Below, piece by piece: positions 61,656 to 64,000 of a stretch of DNA of 64,000 nucleotides; the stretch's first letter is position 1; each line of letters opens with the position of its first letter. Origin of the DNA: Jeotgalibacillus proteolyticus (GTDB lineage Bacteria > Bacillota > Bacilli > Bacillales > Jeotgalibacillaceae); the NCBI RefSeq assembly GCF_002926065.1, contig NZ_PREZ01000002.1:1-64000 (forward strand). Reading direction: 5' to 3'. Both the position numbers and the translations under genes were made by a program. The notes under the pieces are model-generated. The model was not told the DNA's origin. It searched no databases and saw nothing but the letters and a program-made list of their open reading frames with translations.

Positions 61656-62207
61656 CTATTCATTCTTAAACTGCTCCTCTTCAACGATCCACTGGAGGTC
61701 CTGAAAGGTTATCTGCATAAGTTCAAAATGGTTGGCTGCTGAATATTCCTTTGCCAGTTCCCATAAAAATTTTGGAGATCCTTCTTTCTCTTCATCATAC
61801 ACCATTAAAAGCCCGTCCGATTTTTGAAGATGGAAAAAATTTTTGTTTTTTAGCTGCTGGGGACTCTCGTAAGGTCTTCTTGAGATGGAGTCAACAAAAT
61901 CTGCCTCCATAGAAATGGATTGATACATTTCCTGATTAGCCTCATTCCATTTTTCATCATGACCTTCAAAGGCAGTAAGAATGCCAAGCTTTAACTCAGG
62001 AAAGCTATCCTTCAGTTCAAGAACCACTTCACCTGCCCACAATTCGACTCCAAGCTGGCCGGAGATAAGCACCCATTCAAGCCCTTCATCAAGCCGTGAT
62101 AAAAGCTGCTGTTTAATTGCTTTTTTAATAATTTCAACTGCCGGGTCCGATTTTTTAAAGACCCCGATCTCATGAGCTTTATAACCTGAGACAGTAATAA
62201 TCTTCAA
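61656..62207 (-). CDS. ypsA: YpsA, SLOG-fold protein
   Basis: A 183-residue protein of the SLOG (SMF/DprA-LOG) superfamily that may bind nucleotide-like ligands; overproduction of YpsA disturbs division in B. subtilis. Motifs are VSGYKAHEIGVF, GLEWVLISGQLGVELWAGEV (20 residues), SRRPYESPQQLKNKNFF and DGLLMVYDEEKEGSPKF. TTG at 62207 with AGGTGG five bases upstream starts the protein at KIITVSGYK, as in B. subtilis; the long frame to 62489 would overlap cotD. It is upstream of gpsB. Confidence 0.9.
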   Translation of the reverse strand: MKIITVSGYKAHEIGVFKKSDPAVEIIKKAIKQQLLSRLDEGLEWVLISGQLGVELWAGEVVLELKDSFPELKLGILTAFEGHDEKWNEANQEMYQSISMEADFVDSISRRPYESPQQLKNKNFFHLQKSDGLLMVYDEEKEGSPKFLWELAKEYSAANHFELMQITFQDLQWIVEEEQFKNE

Positions 62208-62304
62208 ACCGGCCACCTGCTCTCTAAAATCTTTCATTCTTTCATTAAAAAACGACTGGCGGTTTTCACCAGTCGTTTGGTAAATCAAGTTGGCATTAGA
62301 CCTG

Positions 62305-62523
62305 TTACATTGGTCTGTTGCACATAAATTGCTGATTGGACACAGTCTGTTCTTGATTAAACGACTGTGGGAAATAGTGCTTGTGCTGATAGATCTGGTG
62401 ATTAATTGTTGTATTCTGGATCGGGTGAATATGCGGAACTTCAATAATTTCCGTCGTATGGTTTGTGCAGCACATTGTAGGATGTACAATAGGCGGACAA
62501 ACTCTTCTTCTGCATGGATGCAC
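62305..62523 (-). CDS. cotD: Spore coat protein CotD-like
   Basis: A 72-residue Cys/His/Gln-rich protein: HPCRRRVCPPIVHPTMCCTN at the start, then HIHPIQNTTINHQIYQHKHY and a Gln/Asn-rich end. Composition and gene position (next to ypsA) match CotD, an inner-coat protein. It starts at GTG with GGGGGAG upstream. A CATANNNTA -10 box at 62578-62570 fits mother-cell sigma-K control. Confidence 0.88.
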   Translation of the reverse strand: MHPCRRRVCPPIVHPTMCCTNHTTEIIEVPHIHPIQNTTINHQIYQHKHYFPQSFNQEQTVSNQQFMCNRPM

Positions 62524-62541
62524 GGTTACTCCCCCTTCCCT

Positions 62542-62578
62542 GGTTATTCTAAAATAACCTTCGTTACATTAGAATATG
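62542..62578 (-). promoter_or_regulatory. Possible sigma-K -10 element and leader hairpin of cotD
   Basis: Minus-strand CATATTCTA (62578-62570) matches CATANNNTA, shared by sigma-E and sigma-K; no clear -35 is seen. Downstream, arms GGTTATT (62542-62548) and AATAACC (62553-62559) form a hairpin before the ribosome-binding site. Confidence 0.45.
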
Positions 62579-62615
62579 AAAGAAAGAGTCTACCTGCCCT
62601 ATGCGTATCGCTCAT

Positions 62616-62711
62616 TTATTGCAAAGTTGTTAATTGATCACCGATTGTCGAAAAAACAAATGCTGTTACACCTATTACCAGGAAAAACAAAACTAAAATG
62701 AATCTTCTCAT
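62616..62711 (-). CDS. 31-residue single-TM small protein
   Basis: Short open frame RRFILVLFFLVIGVTAFVFS plus about ten polar residues. It starts at ATG 62711 with GGGG eight bases upstream. The basic start and one hydrophobic helix predict a membrane peptide or a short lipid-anchored precursor without a lipobox. It lies between yprB and cotD. Function unknown; the coding call is moderate. Confidence 0.45.
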   Translation of the reverse strand: MRRFILVLFFLVIGVTAFVFSTIGDQLTTLQ

Positions 62712-62965
62712 AATTTCAACCCCATTAAGTTCTATACATTTATATTACATTTGAATAGACGCTGGCTCAACCCGTCTTTCCTCTGAAATATATGAACATT
62801 TTGTGACAGGAAATAATATGAAAGGGATACATTTTTCGTATTCTTTACCAATTTGCATTAAAATAAACGTGTCGAATATGAACAACTTATAAAGAAGACT
62901 GTCACATCCTAAAAGCAGGATCCTGGCGAATTAGTACGAATTCTGCGCTTGCCCGGGAAATGATT

Positions 62966-64000
62966 TTAATACTCTGCTTTATATTTCCTGCTTAATCTCT
63001 GTATCCTATGTTCAGTCTGTTTCCTTAGAATCTCTTTAGAAGACTTCCTAAAGGCATAATCATCTTCCGCACATTTTAACGCCATGTTTGCATAATAAAC
63101 TGCTTGAGCATAATCCTTTAGCTTATGCTCATATACCTTTGCAAGCTCAAGCGCCGCTTCCCTTTTTTCCCTGGGTTCACCGTTCTCAGTAACCTTGAGC
63201 CAAAGCTCGACGGCCCGTGTCAGGCTGCCGTTTCGCTTTAATTCAAATGCAAGCGCATGAACGGCTTTGCTGTTTAGAGGATCTTTTGTGTATGCTTCAT
63301 TGATGTGAGTGCTTGATGCTTCAAAATCTCCCGTATATCTATACCATTTCCCAGCTTCGAGGCTTTCACTGCTTGTCTGAAGCTTGTCCTGTCCAAGCAG
63401 CTGAAAGGTCAGATGGGTGTATAGAGAGATAAGCGAGAGAATATCTTTCTCATTATGATCAAGTACTTTAAGCATTCCTTCCGGGTGATTACGTTCAATG
63501 AAATCAAAAAAAATGGCCGGTGCCAGATAGCCGGGCAAATCATCTGACCGTTCAAATTCAAGTATATGCCTTTCCACCTCTGTCAGCTTTACAGACTTCA
63601 TTTTATGTTTCCAAAGCCGTCTTGATGCATGATATAAATCGAAATGGCCAGTTTCAGGGAGCTTTGGTACATGCTCGCGAATCAGCGTATGCCGGCTTTT
63701 TACCTGAGGCCAGTCAAAGGATTTTCCATTATACGTAACGAGAGTGGAGTAATCGACGTTTTCTAAAAAACTCATATATAAAGGCACTTCAAAACCCGGC
63801 TGAGTTAAAATATGCTGTCTGACAATAACCTCTTCCGCTGTAAAACGGGCATACCCAAGCATAAAGATGGTGCTGCCAACACCCCTTAGCCCTGTGGTTT
63901 CAGTGTCAAAAAAGAACAGATCTTCAACCGAATGACCTTTTGATGATAAAGGATGTGAGTAACTGCTTTTATTCCATGCTTCTACAGCATTTATACAATC
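62966..64000 (-). CDS. yprB: YprB-like ribonuclease H-fold protein (5' end outside window)
   Basis: Only the C-terminal 344 residues are present; the reading frame stays open to the window edge. It includes the DEDD-type exonuclease motif FFFDTETTGLRGVGS (near 63900) with the catalytic Asp/Glu, YNGKSFDWPQVKSRH and a later NEKDILSLISLYTH (third motif), then a C-terminal helical/TPR-like region (about 60-100 residues). B. subtilis YprB sits beside the helicase YprA in the same position. The substrate nucleic acid is unknown. Confidence 0.9.
   Translation of the reverse strand, partial: DCINAVEAWNKSSYSHPLSSKGHSVEDLFFFDTETTGLRGVGSTIFMLGYARFTAEEVIVRQHILTQPGFEVPLYMSFLENVDYSTLVTYNGKSFDWPQVKSRHTLIREHVPKLPETGHFDLYHASRRLWKHKMKSVKLTEVERHILEFERSDDLPGYLAPAIFFDFIERNHPEGMLKVLDHNEKDILSLISLYTHLTFQLLGQDKLQTSSESLEAGKWYRYTGDFEASSTHINEAYTKDPLNSKAVHALAFELKRNGSLTRAVELWLKVTENGEPREKREAALELAKVYEHKLKDYAQAVYYANMALKCAEDDYAFRKSSKEILRKQTEHRIQRLSRKYKAEY

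Noticed and set aside
62208-62489. N-terminal extension of YpsA
   Set aside because: Antiparallel in phase terms to nothing useful: it runs through the cotD gene in another frame and lacks family similarity.
1-64000. CRISPR array, prophage or defence island
   Set aside because: No regularly spaced repeats, no phage structural genes and no recognisable defence cluster beyond the generic dynamin DynA.

Overview
The window reads as chromosome of a low-to-moderate GC, endospore-forming member of the Bacillaceae/Planococcaceae. The evidence is purine-rich ribosome-binding sites with frequent TTG and GTG starts, spore genes (a gerA-type operon, cotD, spo0M) and a gene order that follows the ypmR-degV-dfrA-thyA-...-dynA-...-ypvA-ypsC-rnpB-gpsB-ypsA-cotD-yprB segment of Bacillus subtilis. 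A C30-type carotenoid cluster suggests a pigmented genus such as Jeotgalibacillus or Planococcus. The genus is inference; no 16S rRNA gene is present.

Region 1 (1-6 kb) is accessory and partly decayed. A complete IS21-family element fills 1-2485, and its left tip is the first base of the window. Then come an orphan lipoprotein, a small membrane protein, the remnant of an interrupted gene, and a serine recombinase that has lost both arginines of its usual catalytic motif. Upstream of the recombinase lies a perfect 12-bp inverted repeat. Region 2 (6-14.6 kb) holds a Fur-box-controlled siderophore-binding lipoprotein with a tiny membrane protein, a CPBP protease and hydrolase pair, an SGNH hydrolase, a YitT protein, an amidohydrolase, an acetyltransferase behind a tRNA-like leader, an NAD(P)-binding protein and a MurG-like glycosyltransferase. 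Region 3 (14.6-18.7 kb) is a four-gene, translationally coupled carotenoid end-group operon (CruF-like hydratase, acyltransferase, glycosyltransferase, CrtN-family oxidoreductase). Its early genes crtM and crtN are not in the window. Region 4 (18.7-30 kb) has a MATE exporter, a gerA-type germinant receptor operon with a sigma-G-like promoter, a CAP-domain secreted protein, a CobW GTPase with an unknown partner, CtpA, DeoD, Spo0M and YozE.

Region 5 (30-64 kb) is a conserved housekeeping block: PTS IIA, methionine sulfoxide reductases, YpmR/YpmS, DegV, HlyIII, DfrA/ThyA, bacilliredoxin, CvfC, an ABC-F protein, Fhs, MntR, a cold-shock protein, two RNase H-like proteins, the dynA operon, an SDR, carboxypeptidase M32, the DinG-like helicase YpvA, YpsC, RNase P RNA, GpsB, YpsA, CotD and the start-truncated YprB. 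It is interrupted at 56.8 kb by a frameshifted rifampin ADP-ribosyltransferase gene.

The most unusual signals are non-coding. (i) A ~160-nt leader at 11901-12061 contains a tRNA-like elbow (T arm, variable loop, anticodon-like arm, D-arm-like hairpin) followed by two hairpins, the last terminator-like, directly before a GNAT gene. (ii) A five-stem nested palindrome lies at 60557-60652 beside rnpB. (iii) Tandem perfect palindromes sit between the fatty-acid-binding degV gene and the PAQR-type hlyIII gene. (iv) Two-tier hairpins precede two other small genes. No CRISPR array, prophage structural cluster or obvious defence operon is visible.
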